Shown here one piece after another: positions 1 to 8,909 of a DNA stretch of 40,089 bases (the first letter of the stretch is position 1; each line of letters starts with the position of its first letter). Origin of the DNA: Pseudomonadota bacterium (lineage in GTDB: Bacteria; Pseudomonadota; Gammaproteobacteria; Burkholderiales; JAJZUU01); contig JAJZUU010000023.1 in assembly GCA_021848325.1 (NCBI GenBank), positions 1 to 40,089 of the forward strand, read 5' to 3'. The notes below the pieces were generated by a model. It made no database searches. It saw nothing but the letters and a program-made list of their open reading frames with translations, and was not told the DNA's origin. The translations under genes and the position numbers were made by a program.

Positions 1-1
1 G

Positions 2-321
2 AAGCCTGTCCTGGACCGGGATGCCCTCCTGTGCAGCGATGGCAATCCGGTCTACACGGCCTTCGTGGAAGAGGCCGACATCGCTCATAAGGCGCTCAAC
101 CTCTCCGCGGGGGTGCGCGTGGTAGACCGGGTCTTCCATATCCAGAATGTGAATGCCTATCACAGTCGGCTCAAGCAGTGGATGGGGCGATTCCATGGTG
201 TGGCAACGAAGTATCTGCCCAACTACCTCTGGAGCAGGCTCCCGGGGGCTCCTCGCAACCACGGGGCATCCTCCTCGCCGCTCTCGGAGTTGGGTATCAT
301 CAACAGATAATGCGAACATAG
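2..321 (+). pseudogene. IS1595-family (ISXO2-like) transposase, 3' remnant
   Basis: This is the C-terminal end of an IS1595-type DDE transposase that is cut by the left edge of the window. The reading frame from position 2 carries the family-typical stretch HIQNVNAYHSRLKQWM followed by GVATKYLPNYL. After about position 228 the frame runs into unrelated residues. The expected C-terminal end (LEQAPGG..., LLAALGV, GYHQQIMRT) is read in another frame up to the stop at 319-321, so a small deletion or frameshift has broken the gene there. Family assignment is from recognised motifs, not a search. Confidence 0.7.
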
Positions 322-341
322 CCTTTTTCTATTGTGAGGCC

Positions 342-912
342 ATGAGTGACATGGCAACGATAGAAGCCAAATATCAAGCGCTGGCGGGAAGGCTGAACGA
401 AGCCACGTTGCGTATGTGGGCGGCGACGGAGGCGCGTAGCCTGGGGCGGAGCGGAGTCAGTTTGGTCGCCAAGGCGACCGGTCTGTCGCGGACGACGACA
501 CATGCGGGACTGGCTGAACTGCGGAGGGCGGCCACGTGTGCGAGCCATAGGGGGCGGGCGCAAGAAGCTGATCGACAAGGGCGTCCCGCAGGAAGTCCCC
601 TTGGGGGGTGCCAGTTTGTTGAGCGATCTGGACGCCCTGGTGGAACCGACAACGCGAGGCGATCCGATGTCGCCCCTGCGCTGGACCTGCAAGAGCACCT
701 ATCGGCTGGCTGAAGAACTCAAGCGGCGGGGACACGCTGTCAACCAGCGCACTCTCTGCGATCTGTTGAGCCTGGCGGGCTTCAGCCTGCAATCGACGCG
801 CAAGACCCGAGAGGGTAGGCAGCACGAGGACCGAGACGCCCAGTTCGGTCACATCGCCCGCATGGTGTCCGAGTATCAAGCGGCTGGCGACCCGGTCATT
901 GTTGTTGGACAT
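342..912 (+). pseudogene. ISAzo13-family transposase, frameshifted and truncated
   Basis: An ATG at 342 opens a frame with the N-terminal pattern of ISAzo13-type transposases (LRMWAATEARSLG, then VAKATGLSRTT and HAGLAEL). Near 520-535 the homology jumps to another frame, which continues with GGGRKKL, LVEPTTRGDP, SPLRWTCKST and TREGRQHEDRDAQF. The match ends at about 905 (GDPVI), before the DDE catalytic core is complete, and is followed directly by an IS21-type fragment. The element therefore carries at least one frameshift and has lost its 3' half. It cannot encode a working transposase. Confidence 0.75.
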
Positions 913-935
913 AGTTCAGCCGAATACGGCCAGCA

Positions 936-1247
936 GGGCTAGCCGCGATCGCCAAGGCGGACTTGGTGGTCATTGACGACTTTGCCATTTCCCCCATCGG
1001 GCCGCGTGAACGCAATGATCTGCTGGAATTGCTGGATGACCGGGCCGGGGGGCGTTCCACCCTGATCACGAGCCAATTGCCCATCGAGAACTGGCATGAC
1101 TATATCGGCGACCCGACGCTCGCCGACGCCATTCTCGACCGCCTGGTGCACAGCGCCCACAAGATTCATCTCGAAGGAGAATCGATGCGAAAGCGTGCCG
1201 CCACCAACATGGAAAAAACCGCTTCAAAACGAAAGAAAATTGACTGA
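936..1247 (+). pseudogene. IstB-like ATPase of an IS21-family element, C-terminal remnant
   Basis: The frame reads [20 protein letters not shown], then [28 protein letters not shown] and [14 protein letters not shown]. This is the Walker B (VVIDDF) to C-terminal part of IstB, the AAA+ helper of IS21 transposition. The N-terminal half with the Walker A P-loop is missing, and the fragment abuts the broken ISAzo13 gene at about 905-936. It is a leftover of an IS21 element that inserted into, or recombined with, the ISAzo13 copy. The stop is at 1245-1247. No istA is present. Confidence 0.75.
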
Positions 1248-1439
1248 ACGTGACCGGTCGGTGTAAAAAACCACTACAGCGCTGACCCGGCGTTCCCGCC
1301 GGTCACCTTCCTTCGGAATCACCGGTCATCTTCAGCGGAATACGCAGTCCATCTCGATTCTCCTTTCTTCGTGTGCTTGGCGGCTCACGAGTTGGAGTGT
1401 CGCAGATGGACTCCAGTAAATGTCAAACTTCTACTGCCA

Positions 1440-1456
1440 CCCCGGCATAGCCGGGG
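1440..1456. terminator. 7-bp GC hairpin between IS debris and toxin-antitoxin pair
   Basis: CCCCGGC and GCCGGGG form a perfect 7-bp stem around a 3-nt loop (ata). The downstream flank on the plus strand is only weakly T-rich (gatttccctttatt), so intrinsic termination is possible but unproven. The rest of 1248-1494 holds no recognisable gene. It contains GGTCACC/GGTGACC-type repeats that look like the non-coding end of the IS21 remnant. Confidence 0.35.
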
Positions 1457-1494
1457 GATTTCCCTTTATTGGTTAAACCACGACTTCCATTATT

Positions 1495-1509
1495 TACGTA
1501 ACTTACGTA
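1495..1509. promoter_or_regulatory. 15-bp inverted repeat, likely toxin-antitoxin operator
   Basis: TACGTAA-C-TTACGTA is a perfect 7+1+7 palindrome 10 bases upstream of the toxin ATG at 1520. A -10-like TATAGT overlaps its right edge. Antitoxins of this XRE class normally repress their own operon by binding such a dyad, so this is the likely autoregulatory site. That role is inferred from position and symmetry. Confidence 0.6.
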
Positions 1510-1540
1510 TAGTTATCTTATGAAAGCCTTGTTTGTGTAA

Positions 1541-1858
1541 TTGCCCGCATTCTCCCGCTACCGGGCGGACTATCTGGATGACGAAGGTTTCCGCGCCCTA
1601 CAAAACGAACTGGTGGAAAGCCCGGAAAAAGGTGATGTCATCGAGGGAACCGGAGGCTTGCGTAAGCTGCGCCGCCCTGACCAGAGGCGCGGCAAGGGCA
1701 AGCGTGGTGGTTTGAGGGTGATTTATTTCTGGTGGGAAGCCGGTAGGCAATTCTGGCTGTTCACTATTTACAACAAGGACGAAATGGAAGACTTGAGCGC
1801 CAAAGAAAAAGGATTACTCAAGGACATGCTGAAACGTGAACTGGAGGCAAGACAATGA
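1541..1858 (+). CDS. HigB/RelE-type mRNA interferase toxin, probably with an N-terminal nonsense mutation
   Basis: The product resembles RelE/HigB-superfamily toxins, which cleave mRNA on the ribosome. Visible family features are RADYLDDEGFR near the start, GDVIEGTGGLRKLRRPD, the basic RGKGKRGGLRVIYFWW strand and the C-terminal FWLFTIYNKDEMEDL. In frame upstream lies ATG AAA GCC TTG TTT GTG TAA at 1520-1540. The family usually begins MKALFVELPAF, so the natural start is probably 1520 and codon 7 has changed from a glutamate codon to TAA. The listed start is a TTG at 1541 directly after that stop, giving 105 residues without the first beta strand. The end overlaps the antitoxin ATG (ATGA). The gene may be inactive or made only by readthrough or re-initiation. 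Confidence 0.65.
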   Translation: MPAFSRYRADYLDDEGFRALQNELVESPEKGDVIEGTGGLRKLRRPDQRRGKGKRGGLRVIYFWWEAGRQFWLFTIYNKDEMEDLSAKEKGLLKDMLKRELEARQ

Positions 1859-2169
1859 AGAAGCGCAACCTGTTTGCAGAGCTTGCGGAGGGCTTCGACG
1901 CCCTGGCCAATGAGCGGGCCGGGAAGCGCACCCTGCGCACGCATGAAGTTGAGACAAAGCCAGCGGCCAATGTCACGGCGGAAGAGCTTATCGCGCTACG
2001 CGAACGGCTGCACCTGTCCCGCACGGTCTTTGCCCGGTATTTGCGTACCAATCCACGTACCTTGGAGAATTGGGAACAAGGCCGTGCCCGGCCAAACGCC
2101 CAGGCTGCCTTGCTCATTCGCCTGGTAGAGCGTTACCCGGACACGGTGGAGCGGCTGGCGAAAGTATGA
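1855..2169 (+). CDS. HigA-type XRE antitoxin
   Basis: A 104-residue protein with a helix-turn-helix in its C-terminal two thirds (EELIALRERLHLSRTVFARYL, then TNPRTLENWEQGRARP). This is the Cro/C1 (XRE) fold found in HigA antitoxins. In working pairs it binds and neutralises the toxin and represses the shared promoter. Its ATG overlaps the toxin stop by 4 bases, showing translational coupling. The likely operator is the palindrome at 1495-1509. The antitoxin frame is intact although the toxin frame appears mutated, a pattern expected when a toxin decays first. Confidence 0.85.
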   Translation: MKKRNLFAELAEGFDALANERAGKRTLRTHEVETKPAANVTAEELIALRERLHLSRTVFARYLRTNPRTLENWEQGRARPNAQAALLIRLVERYPDTVERLAKV

Positions 2170-2827
2170 GTAGGATGCACAACCCGCCGCGCCCTACCGT
2201 CCACCACTCCTTTTCCATACCGAGCAGCCATGCCGGTGCAGCGCGACGCACGCGTCGCCAGTGGGGTTCTCGACGGTGCTGGCAATAAAGGGTGAATTTT
2301 TAGAGGTGCCCTTTAGACATTGTTGTCGTCCTCCCTCGCCCGGATATTTGACCACCTTCTCGGGCCTGCGTCGAGCTTGGCGGTAAGTGGCGAGACATCC
2401 GTCTCACTGTGACGCGCGCTCAGGAAATAGGGAATTGCCGGATTCTGAGCGAACTTCCCTCCTGCCCCTGTTGTTTATCGCATGCCGGGGCCGGCACTTT
2501 GGTCGGGCTATGGCGGGGGCTGGCGGCTTGCGATCAGGAAGGTTTCGCGTTTGAGGCCGACGAAGAGCCGAATGTTTTCGGGTATCCCGGACAAAGTCAA
2601 GTCAAACCGAGGCCTGAATGTCTTTGAAAGTTGAGTTCGTTTCCCACAAAGTGGGGATTATTGGATTCCCTCTGGCAAGGCGACCACGGTTGACAGGGGG
2701 GATATTTGTATCGAAACTCATGCCCAGGATCTATCTCATCCGCGACCACCTCAGGACAACGATCTTCAAGGGACCCCGGCAGCATGACGGACATTTTCAT
2801 ATTCTCGCTTGACGGGTGCTTACGGCC
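2170..2827. other. Intergenic region without a convincing gene
   Basis: No open frame here resembles a known protein. Small structures seen are a 7-bp inverted repeat (TAAAGGG at 2286-2292 and CCCTTTA at 2309-2315) and a 5-bp hairpin CCCAC-aaa-GTGGG at 2643-2655. A minus-strand frame near 2535-2600 reads like a short protein scrap but is too short to assign. The right end should contain the promoter of ccoI. A TTGACA lies at about 2689 but has no good -10 partner, and I see no FNR box. Confidence 0.4.
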
Positions 2828-5371
2828 ATGGCCGACGATGTCCTGACGGATACCGAACCCGCGTCTTCGTCCGCGCCGCAGCAGTGCTTCCACTGCGGGC
2901 TGCCGGTGCCGCCGCGGGCGAGCTACAGCGTGTCCATCGACGGCCAGCCGCGCCCCATGTGCTGCCGCGGCTGCGAGGCGGTGGCGCAGGCCATTGTCGC
3001 CGGCGGGCTGGGCCATTATTACCGGCACCGCACCCAGTTGCCGCAGTCGCCCCAGGAGGTGCTGCCGGAGTTCCTGCTCCAGTTGCCGCTCTACGACTCG
3101 CCGGAGGTGCAGCGCAGCTTCGTCAAGGAAGAGGCCGGCCAGGTGCGGGAGGCGGCCCTGATCCTGGAGGGCATCGCCTGCGCCGCCTGCGTCTGGCTGA
3201 ACGAGCAGCACATCGCCCGGCTGCCCGGGGTGCTGGGGGTGGAGATCAACTATTCCACCCACCGCGCCCGGGTGCGCTGGGACGACAGCCGCATCCGCCT
3301 GAGCGAGATCCTCCAGGCGGTGGTCGCCATCGGCTACACCGCCCACCCGTTCGACCCCGGCCGCTACGAAGAGGTGCACCGCAGGGAGCGCAAGGCCGCC
3401 CTGCGCCGGCTATTCGTCGCCGGCTTCGGCGCGATGCAGGTGATGATGTACGCGGTGCCGGTCTACCTGGCGAGCGACGGCACCATGGCCCCGGGCATCG
3501 AGCGCTTGATGCACTGGGCCAGCCTGCTGCTTACCCTGCCGGTGGTGCTCTATTCCGCCGGGCCGTTCTTCCTCGGGGCCTGGCGCGACCTGCGGCTGCG
3601 CCGGCTGGGGATGGACGTGCCGGTGGCGCTCGGGATCGGCGGCGCCTTCCTGGCCAGCGCCTGGGCCACGGTGCTGGGCCGGGGCGAGGTCTATTTCGAC
3701 TCGGTGGCCATGTTCGTGTTCTTCCTGTTGTGCGGCCGCTTCCTGGAGGCGGGGGTGCGGGCGCGGGCGTCCGGGGCGGTGGAAAACCTGGTGAGGCTGA
3801 TCCCCGCCTTCGCCGCCCTGCTGCCCGGCTTTCCCGGGTCGCGGGAGACCGAGCAGGTCCCGGTGTCCAGCCTCAAGCCGGGCGACTTCGTGCTGGTGCG
3901 TCCGGGGGAGGCGGTGCCCGCCGACGGCCGGGTGGAGCAGGGGGAGAGCCAGGTGGACGAGTCCCTGCTGAGCGGCGAGAGCCGGCCGGTGGCCAAGCAG
4001 CCGGGGGAGGCCCTGACCGGGGGGTCGGTGAACGCGGTCAGTCCGCTGCTCATGCGGGTGGAGCGGGTGGGGCAGGATACCGTGCTGTCCGGCATCGTGC
4101 GCCTGCTGGACCGGGCCCAGACGGAAAAGCCGCGCATCGCCCTGGTGGCGGACCGGGCGGCAAGCTGGTTCGTGCTGGCCCTCCTGCTGGGGGCGGCGGG
4201 AGTGGCCGTTACCTGGTATACGGTCGATCCGCAGCGGGCCTTGTGGATCACCGTCTCCGTGCTGGTGGCCACCTGCCCCTGCGCGCTCTCCCTGGCCACC
4301 CCGGTGGCCCTTACCGCCGCCACCGGCAGCCTTACCCGGCTCGGCCTGCTCACTACCCGGGGCCATGCCCTGGAGACCCTGGCCCGGGCGACCCATTTCG
4401 TGTTCGACAAGACTGGCACTCTGACCCACGGGCGCATGGCCCTGCTGGAGACGGTGGCCCTGGGGGCCGTGGAGCGGGAGCGCTGCCTGGCATTGGCGGC
4501 AAGTCTGGAGCACGGCTCCGAGCACCCGGTGGCGCGCGCCCTGATCGATGCGGCCCAGGGCCTCGCGCCGGAGGCGGCGGAGGTGCGCAACTTCCCGGGC
4601 CTGGGGGTGGAAGGGCGGCTGGAGGGCAGGCGCTGCCGCCTCGGGGCGCCGCGGTTCGTGATGGAGTTGAGCGGTGGGCCGCTGCCGGCACAGATCGGGG
4701 CGTTGCCTTCCTCCGCCACGGTGGTGGCCCTGGGGGACGAGGCCGGCTGGCTTGCCCTGTTCGCCCTGGGAGACCGGCTCCGCGGCGACGCGCATCTGCT
4801 GGTACGGGGGCTGCAGGGGATGGGCCGGCAGGTCTGCCTGCTGAGCGGCGATCGCCCGGAGGCGGTGGCGGAGGCGGCGGCCGCCCTGGGCATCGACTGC
4901 GCCCGGGGGGGGGCCTCCCCCGCGGAGAAGCTGGAATACGTGCGCGCCCTGCAGCGGCAGGGGGCGGTGGTGGCGATGGTGGGGGACGGCATCAACGACG
5001 CACCGGTGCTGGCCCAGGCCCAGGTATCCGTCGCCATGGGCGGCGGCACCCAGGTGGCCCAGGCCACGGCGGACATGGTGCTGCTTTCCGGCCAACTGAC
5101 ACGGCTGCTGGAAGGGCTGGCGGTGGCCACCCGGACCACCCGCATCATCCGCCAGAACTTATGGTGGGCGCTCGCCTATAATTGTCTGATATTGCCCTTT
5201 GCGGCACTGGGCCATGTCACGCCCTGGATGGCGGGCATCGGCATGTCCGCCAGTTCATTGCTGGTGGTGCTCAACGCGGCGCGCCTGGCGCGCCGGCGGC
5301 CGGCGGCGGGGGCACAGGAGGCTGAGACGGGTTTGGGAGCGAGCGAGCGGTGGAAATCCTCTACCTGTTGA
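2828..5371 (+). CDS. ccoI: CcoI, copper-exporting P1B-type ATPase for cbb3 oxidase assembly
   Basis: CcoI (FixI) pumps Cu+ across the inner membrane so that the CuB centre of CcoN can be built. The 847-residue product starts with a Cys-rich metal-binding domain (C20-x2-C23 and C45, C46, C49). An HMA-like domain with GIACAAC at residues 115-121 follows. The membrane and catalytic parts carry TGES-like LLSGES, the copper-selective CPC at 483-485, DKTGT with phosphorylated D527, and GDGIND near 718. The ATG at 2828 is preferred to a GTG four codons upstream because no better signal supports the latter. The gene overlaps ccoS by 22 bases. ccoI and ccoS precede the structural genes, whereas many clusters have them last. 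Confidence 0.95.
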   Translation: MADDVLTDTEPASSSAPQQCFHCGLPVPPRASYSVSIDGQPRPMCCRGCEAVAQAIVAGGLGHYYRHRTQLPQSPQEVLPEFLLQLPLYDSPEVQRSFVKEEAGQVREAALILEGIACAACVWLNEQHIARLPGVLGVEINYSTHRARVRWDDSRIRLSEILQAVVAIGYTAHPFDPGRYEEVHRRERKAALRRLFVAGFGAMQVMMYAVPVYLASDGTMAPGIERLMHWASLLLTLPVVLYSAGPFFLGAWRDLRLRRLGMDVPVALGIGGAFLASAWATVLGRGEVYFDSVAMFVFFLLCGRFLEAGVRARASGAVENLVRLIPAFAALLPGFPGSRETEQVPVSSLKPGDFVLVRPGEAVPADGRVEQGESQVDESLLSGESRPVAKQPGEALTGGSVNAVSPLLMRVERVGQDTVLSGIVRLLDRAQTEKPRIALVADRAASWFVLALLLGAAGVAVTWYTVDPQRALWITVSVLVATCPCALSLATPVALTAATGSLTRLGLLTTRGHALETLARATHFVFDKTGTLTHGRMALLETVALGAVERERCLALAASLEHGSEHPVARALIDAAQGLAPEAAEVRNFPGLGVEGRLEGRRCRLGAPRFVMELSGGPLPAQIGALPSSATVVALGDEAGWLALFALGDRLRGDAHLLVRGLQGMGRQVCLLSGDRPEAVAEAAAALGIDCARGGASPAEKLEYVRALQRQGAVVAMVGDGINDAPVLAQAQVSVAMGGGTQVAQATADMVLLSGQLTRLLEGLAVATRTTRIIRQNLWWALAYNCLILPFAALGHVTPWMAGIGMSASSLLVVLNAARLARRRPAAGAQEAETGLGASERWKSSTC

Positions 5372-5565
5372 TCCCGCTCAGCCTGGTCCTGGTATTCCTG
5401 ATCGCGGCGGTGTTCTGGTGGGCCGTCAAGAGCGGGCAGTTCGACGATCTGGAGGGGCCGGCCTACCGCATCCTGATGGACGACGATTCGCCCGTCGCGT
5501 CGCGCCCGGAGGGCGACGGAAAAGGGGCGGTAGAGCAAAAAGTTGATCTGGATCAGGGAATCTGA
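5350..5565 (+). CDS. ccoS: CcoS, cbb3 oxidase maturation protein
   Basis: A 71-residue protein with one N-terminal membrane helix (LYLLIPLSLVLVFLIAAVFWW) followed by the CcoS signature SGQFDDLEGPAYRILMDDD. CcoS is needed to insert heme and copper cofactors into CcoN. Translation begins at a GTG inside the end of ccoI, so the two are coupled. The last codons overlap the FNR-type site that drives ccoN. Confidence 0.93.
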   Translation: MEILYLLIPLSLVLVFLIAAVFWWAVKSGQFDDLEGPAYRILMDDDSPVASRPEGDGKGAVEQKVDLDQGI

Positions 5566-5584
5566 TGCCGGAAATGGGTATGAT
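5543..5584 (+). promoter_or_regulatory. FNR/ANR-type class II promoter for ccoNOQP
   Basis: TTGAT-CTGG-ATCAG at 5543-5556 matches the FNR/ANR consensus TTGAT-N4-ATCAA at 9 of 10 defined bases. A -10 box TATGAT lies at 5579-5584. That spacing puts the centre of the site about 41.5 bases before the expected start near 5591, the geometry of an FNR class II activated promoter. It sits over the 3' end of ccoS, about 110 bases before ccoN. This predicts induction of the oxidase at low oxygen. Confidence 0.85.
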
Positions 5585-5693
5585 TCCCGCTGGTTTAATC
5601 GGTTACGGGATGGTTTTGTCCGAAAATCGGGGCCGCGGGGAAGCGCCCATCGGGCACCGGCACTGTTGTTTTCTTTAGGTGAGGGGAGGGCGT

Positions 5694-7112
5694 ATGGAAG
5701 CGCAATCGACGTACAACTACAAGGTGGTGCGGCAGTTCGCCATCATGACCGTGGTGTGGGGCATCGTCGGCATGCTGGTGGGGGTCGTGATCGCCGCCCA
5801 ACTGATCTGGCCGAATCTCAATTTCGAGCCCTGGCTGACCTACGGCAGGCTGCGGCCCTTGCACACCAATGCGGTAATCTTCGCCTTCGGCGGCTCGGCG
5901 CTGTTCGCCTCGGCCTACTACATCGTGCAGCGCACCTGCCATGCCCGCTTGTTCAGCGACAAGCTGGCGGCGTTTACCTTCTGGGGCTGGCAACTGGTCA
6001 TCCTGGCGGCGGCCATCACCCTGCCCCTGGGCATCACCACCGGCAAGGAATACGCCGAACTGGAATGGCCCATCGACATCCTGATCACCCTGGTATGGGT
6101 CGCCTATGCGGTGGTGTTCTTCGGCACCATCCTGAAGCGCAAGACGCCGCACATCTACGTAGCCAACTGGTTCTTCGGGGCCTTCATCCTGGCCATCGCC
6201 CTGCTGCACATCGTCAATAGCGCCGAGCTGCCGGTGAGCCTGTGGAAATCCTACTCCGCCTACGCCGGGGTGCAGGATGCCATGGTGGAATGGTGGTACG
6301 GCCACAACGCGGTGGGTTTTTTCCTCACCGCGGGTTTCCTGGGCATGATGTACTACTTCGTGCCCAAACAGGCGGGGCGGCCGGTGTATTCCTACCGCCT
6401 GTCCGTGGTCCACTTCTGGGCGCTGATCTTCACCTACATGTGGGCCGGCCCGCACCACCTTGAGTACACCGCCCTGCCCGACTGGGCCCAATCCCTGGGC
6501 ATGGTGTTCTCGCTGATCCTGCTGGCGCCCTCCTGGGGCGGCATGATCAACGGCATCATGACCCTGTCCGGGGCGTGGGGGAAGCTGCGCACGGACCCCA
6601 TCCTGAAGTTCCTGGTGACCTCCCTGTCGTTCTACGGCATGTCCACCTTCGAGGGGCCGATGATGTCCATCAAGACGGTGAACGCCCTGTCCCACTACAC
6701 CGAATGGGTCATCGGCCACGTTCACTCCGGCGCCCTGGGCTGGGTGGCGATGATCACCATCGGCTCCATGTACTATCTTATTCCCCGCCTGTTCGGGCGC
6801 GAATCCATGTACAGCGTGAAGCTCATCACCGTGCACTTCTGGGTCGCCACTATCGGCGTCGTGCTGTATATCGTCGCCCTGTGGATCGCCGGGGTGGCGG
6901 AAGGGCTCATGTGGCGCGCCTCCAACCCGGACGGGACGCTCGTCTACAGCTTCGCCGAGGTGGTCAAAGCGATGTATCCCTTCTACACCATCCGCCTGGT
7001 GGGCGGGCTGATGTTCTTCGGCGGGATGCTGATCATGGCCTACAACACCTGGAAGACCGTGGCCGGACAGAAGCCCGTCGAGGCGCTTATCCCGGCCGCC
7101 GTTCATGCCTAA
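5694..7112 (+). CDS. ccoN: CcoN, catalytic subunit I of cbb3-type cytochrome c oxidase
   Basis: The 472-residue protein is the heme-copper core that reduces O2 to water with high affinity and pumps protons. It has about 12 predicted membrane helices. Recognisable parts include [15 protein letters not shown] (heme b ligand region), GHNAVGFF and [15 protein letters not shown] around the CuB histidines, and [18 protein letters not shown] with the other heme ligands. The ATG at 5694 follows a strong ribosome site (gaggggagg). A GTG five codons upstream is less likely. It is the first gene after the FNR-type promoter, and its stop lies 16 bases before the ccoO start. Confidence 0.97.
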   Translation: MEAQSTYNYKVVRQFAIMTVVWGIVGMLVGVVIAAQLIWPNLNFEPWLTYGRLRPLHTNAVIFAFGGSALFASAYYIVQRTCHARLFSDKLAAFTFWGWQLVILAAAITLPLGITTGKEYAELEWPIDILITLVWVAYAVVFFGTILKRKTPHIYVANWFFGAFILAIALLHIVNSAELPVSLWKSYSAYAGVQDAMVEWWYGHNAVGFFLTAGFLGMMYYFVPKQAGRPVYSYRLSVVHFWALIFTYMWAGPHHLEYTALPDWAQSLGMVFSLILLAPSWGGMINGIMTLSGAWGKLRTDPILKFLVTSLSFYGMSTFEGPMMSIKTVNALSHYTEWVIGHVHSGALGWVAMITIGSMYYLIPRLFGRESMYSVKLITVHFWVATIGVVLYIVALWIAGVAEGLMWRASNPDGTLVYSFAEVVKAMYPFYTIRLVGGLMFFGGMLIMAYNTWKTVAGQKPVEALIPAAVHA

Positions 7113-7128
7113 CAACAGGGAGAACAGC

Positions 7129-7743
7129 ATGAATTCGCTACATGACGTGATCGAGAGAAACCTGGGGCTGATGATCGTCCTCATCGTCCTGGTGGTGAGC
7201 GTGGGCGGTCTGGTGGAGATCGTGCCCCTGTTCTATCAGAAATCCACGACCCAGCCGGTGGCGGGCCTCAAGCCCTATACGCCGCTGCAATTGGAAGGGC
7301 GGGACATTTACATCCGGGAGGGCTGCTACAACTGCCATTCCCAGATGATCCGCCCGTTCCGTGCCGAGACCGAGCGCTACGGGCATTACTCGGTGGCCGG
7401 CGAGTTCGTCTACGACCATCCCTTCCAGTGGGGTTCCAAGCGCACCGGTCCGGACCTGGCGCGGGTCGGCGGGCGCTACAGCGACGAATGGCACCGGGTA
7501 CACCTGCGCAACCCGCGGGACGTGGTGCCCGAGTCCGACATGCCGGACTACGATGACCTGCACAAGAACGTGCTGGACGGCAACGACATCCAGGCCAAGA
7601 TGAGGGCCATGCGTACCCTGGGGGTGCCGTATACCGATGCCGACATCGCCAACGCCAAGCAGGATGTGGCGGGGAAGACCGAGGAGGACGCCCTGATCGC
7701 CTATCTGCAGGATCTCGGCACGGACCTGAAGAATACGAGGTGA
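7129..7743 (+). CDS. ccoO: CcoO, membrane-anchored mono-heme cytochrome c subunit II
   Basis: CcoO passes electrons from CcoP to CcoN. The 204-residue product has one N-terminal membrane anchor ([22 protein letters not shown]) and a periplasmic heme c domain with C66-x2-C69-H70 in [12 protein letters not shown]. The [28 protein letters not shown] segment typical of CcoO follows. The start at 7129 is chosen because it follows the ribosome site cagggagaac; an ATG at 7105 overlapping the ccoN stop would add eight residues. Confidence 0.96.
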   Translation: MNSLHDVIERNLGLMIVLIVLVVSVGGLVEIVPLFYQKSTTQPVAGLKPYTPLQLEGRDIYIREGCYNCHSQMIRPFRAETERYGHYSVAGEFVYDHPFQWGSKRTGPDLARVGGRYSDEWHRVHLRNPRDVVPESDMPDYDDLHKNVLDGNDIQAKMRAMRTLGVPYTDADIANAKQDVAGKTEEDALIAYLQDLGTDLKNTR

Positions 7744-7747
7744 AGCC

Positions 7748-7930
7748 ATGGACATCAACGACCTGAGATCGCTTTTTACCGTACTGACCTTCCTCACCTT
7801 CGTCGGCATCGTTTTCTGGGCCTGGAGCGGCCGGCGCAAGGCCGCCTTCGACGAGGCGGCAATGATACCGTTCGAAGAAGACGGCGAGGAATCCCATAAG
7901 AGCGCATCCGTGGCAACCCAGCGCCGCTGA
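7748..7930 (+). CDS. ccoQ: CcoQ, small subunit of cbb3 oxidase
   Basis: A 60-residue protein with a single membrane helix (LFTVLTFLTFVGIVFWAWSG) followed by the RRKAAFDEAAMIPFEED pattern of CcoQ/FixQ. CcoQ stabilises the CcoN-CcoO core with CcoP. The gene lies 4 bases after ccoO and 16 before ccoP. Confidence 0.92.
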   Translation: MDINDLRSLFTVLTFLTFVGIVFWAWSGRRKAAFDEAAMIPFEEDGEESHKSASVATQRR

Positions 7931-7946
7931 CCGGAGGAGAGGCATT

Positions 7947-8846
7947 ATGAGCGATTTTGTGAGCAGTTTTTGGAGCGGCTACGTCGCCGTTATCACCTTG
8001 GTCGGCATCATCGGGGTGGCCTTGTTCGTTTGGATAGTCACCGCCGGGCAGGCCGCGCGCAAGGGAAAGGCGGATGTCACCGGGCATGTGTGGGACGAGG
8101 ATCTGGTGGAGCTCAACAACCCGTTGCCGGACTGGTGGCGCTGGATGTTCTACATCAGCGTGGCTTTCGCCCTGGGCTACCTGGTGCTGTACCCGGGCCT
8201 TGGGAGCTTCAAGGGGGTGCTGGGCTGGACCTCCCACAAGGAGTACCGGGAAGAGGTAGCCGAGGCGAAAAAGCAATATGAACCCTTGTTCGACAAGTAT
8301 CTGAAGCAGGATATCAAGGCCGTCGCTGCCGACCCCGAGGCGCGCCAGATCGGCCAGCACCTGTTCCTCACTTACTGTTCCCAGTGCCACGGCAGCGACG
8401 CCGGCGGTGCCACCGGCTTTCCCAACCTGCGGGACAACGACTGGCTGTATGGGGGCGAACCGGAGAACATCCAGACCACGATCATGAACGGGCGCAACGG
8501 GATGATGCCGCCGTTCGGCCCGGCCCTGGGGCAGGACGGGGTGAAGGCAGTGGCCAACTACGTGCTCTCCCTGAGCGGTGCCAGGCACGATGCGGCTCTG
8601 GCGCTCAAGGGCAAGGCCATCTTCGCGACCAATTGCGCCGCCTGTCACGGGCCGACCGGCACCGGCAACCAGTTCATCGGCGCCCCCAACCTGACGGACA
8701 AGATCTGGCTGTACGGGGGATCGGAGAAAGCGGTCGTCGAAACCATCACCAAGGGCCGCAGCGGTGCCATGCCCGCCCAAAAGGACAACCTGGGCGAGGC
8801 GAAGGTGCATCTGCTGGCGGCCTACGTGTATAGCCTGAGCCATTGA
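7947..8846 (+). CDS. ccoP: CcoP, di-heme cytochrome c subunit III
   Basis: CcoP accepts electrons from the bc1 complex or soluble cytochromes and feeds CcoO. The 299-residue protein has an N-terminal helix, a second helix (WMFYISVAFALGYLVLYPGLG, about 67-87) and two heme c domains. The heme sites are C144-x2-C147-H148 (CSQCH) and C230-x2-C233-H234 (CAACH). Each is followed by a plausible Met-ligand region (NGRNGMMPPFG and KGRSGAMPAQ). This is the usual CcoP architecture and length. Confidence 0.96.
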   Translation: MSDFVSSFWSGYVAVITLVGIIGVALFVWIVTAGQAARKGKADVTGHVWDEDLVELNNPLPDWWRWMFYISVAFALGYLVLYPGLGSFKGVLGWTSHKEYREEVAEAKKQYEPLFDKYLKQDIKAVAADPEARQIGQHLFLTYCSQCHGSDAGGATGFPNLRDNDWLYGGEPENIQTTIMNGRNGMMPPFGPALGQDGVKAVANYVLSLSGARHDAALALKGKAIFATNCAACHGPTGTGNQFIGAPNLTDKIWLYGGSEKAVVETITKGRSGAMPAQKDNLGEAKVHLLAAYVYSLSH

Positions 8847-8909
8847 GGCGTGACCCGGCGGGTGGCGCTGGCACCGGCCGCGCCCCCCGCCGCTTGCAAG
8901 GAGCTAGTG

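Noticed and set aside
3410-5095. Long open frame (561 codons) on the minus strand opposite ccoI
   Set aside because: It is a by-product of high-GC codon use in ccoI; its translation is rich in His, Gln, Pro and Arg and matches no family, while ccoI has all its motifs.
5595-7184. Minus-strand open frame of 529 codons opposite ccoN
   Set aside because: Low-complexity His/Gly/Asp-rich translation, fully antisense to a clear ccoN, with no ribosome site or family motif.
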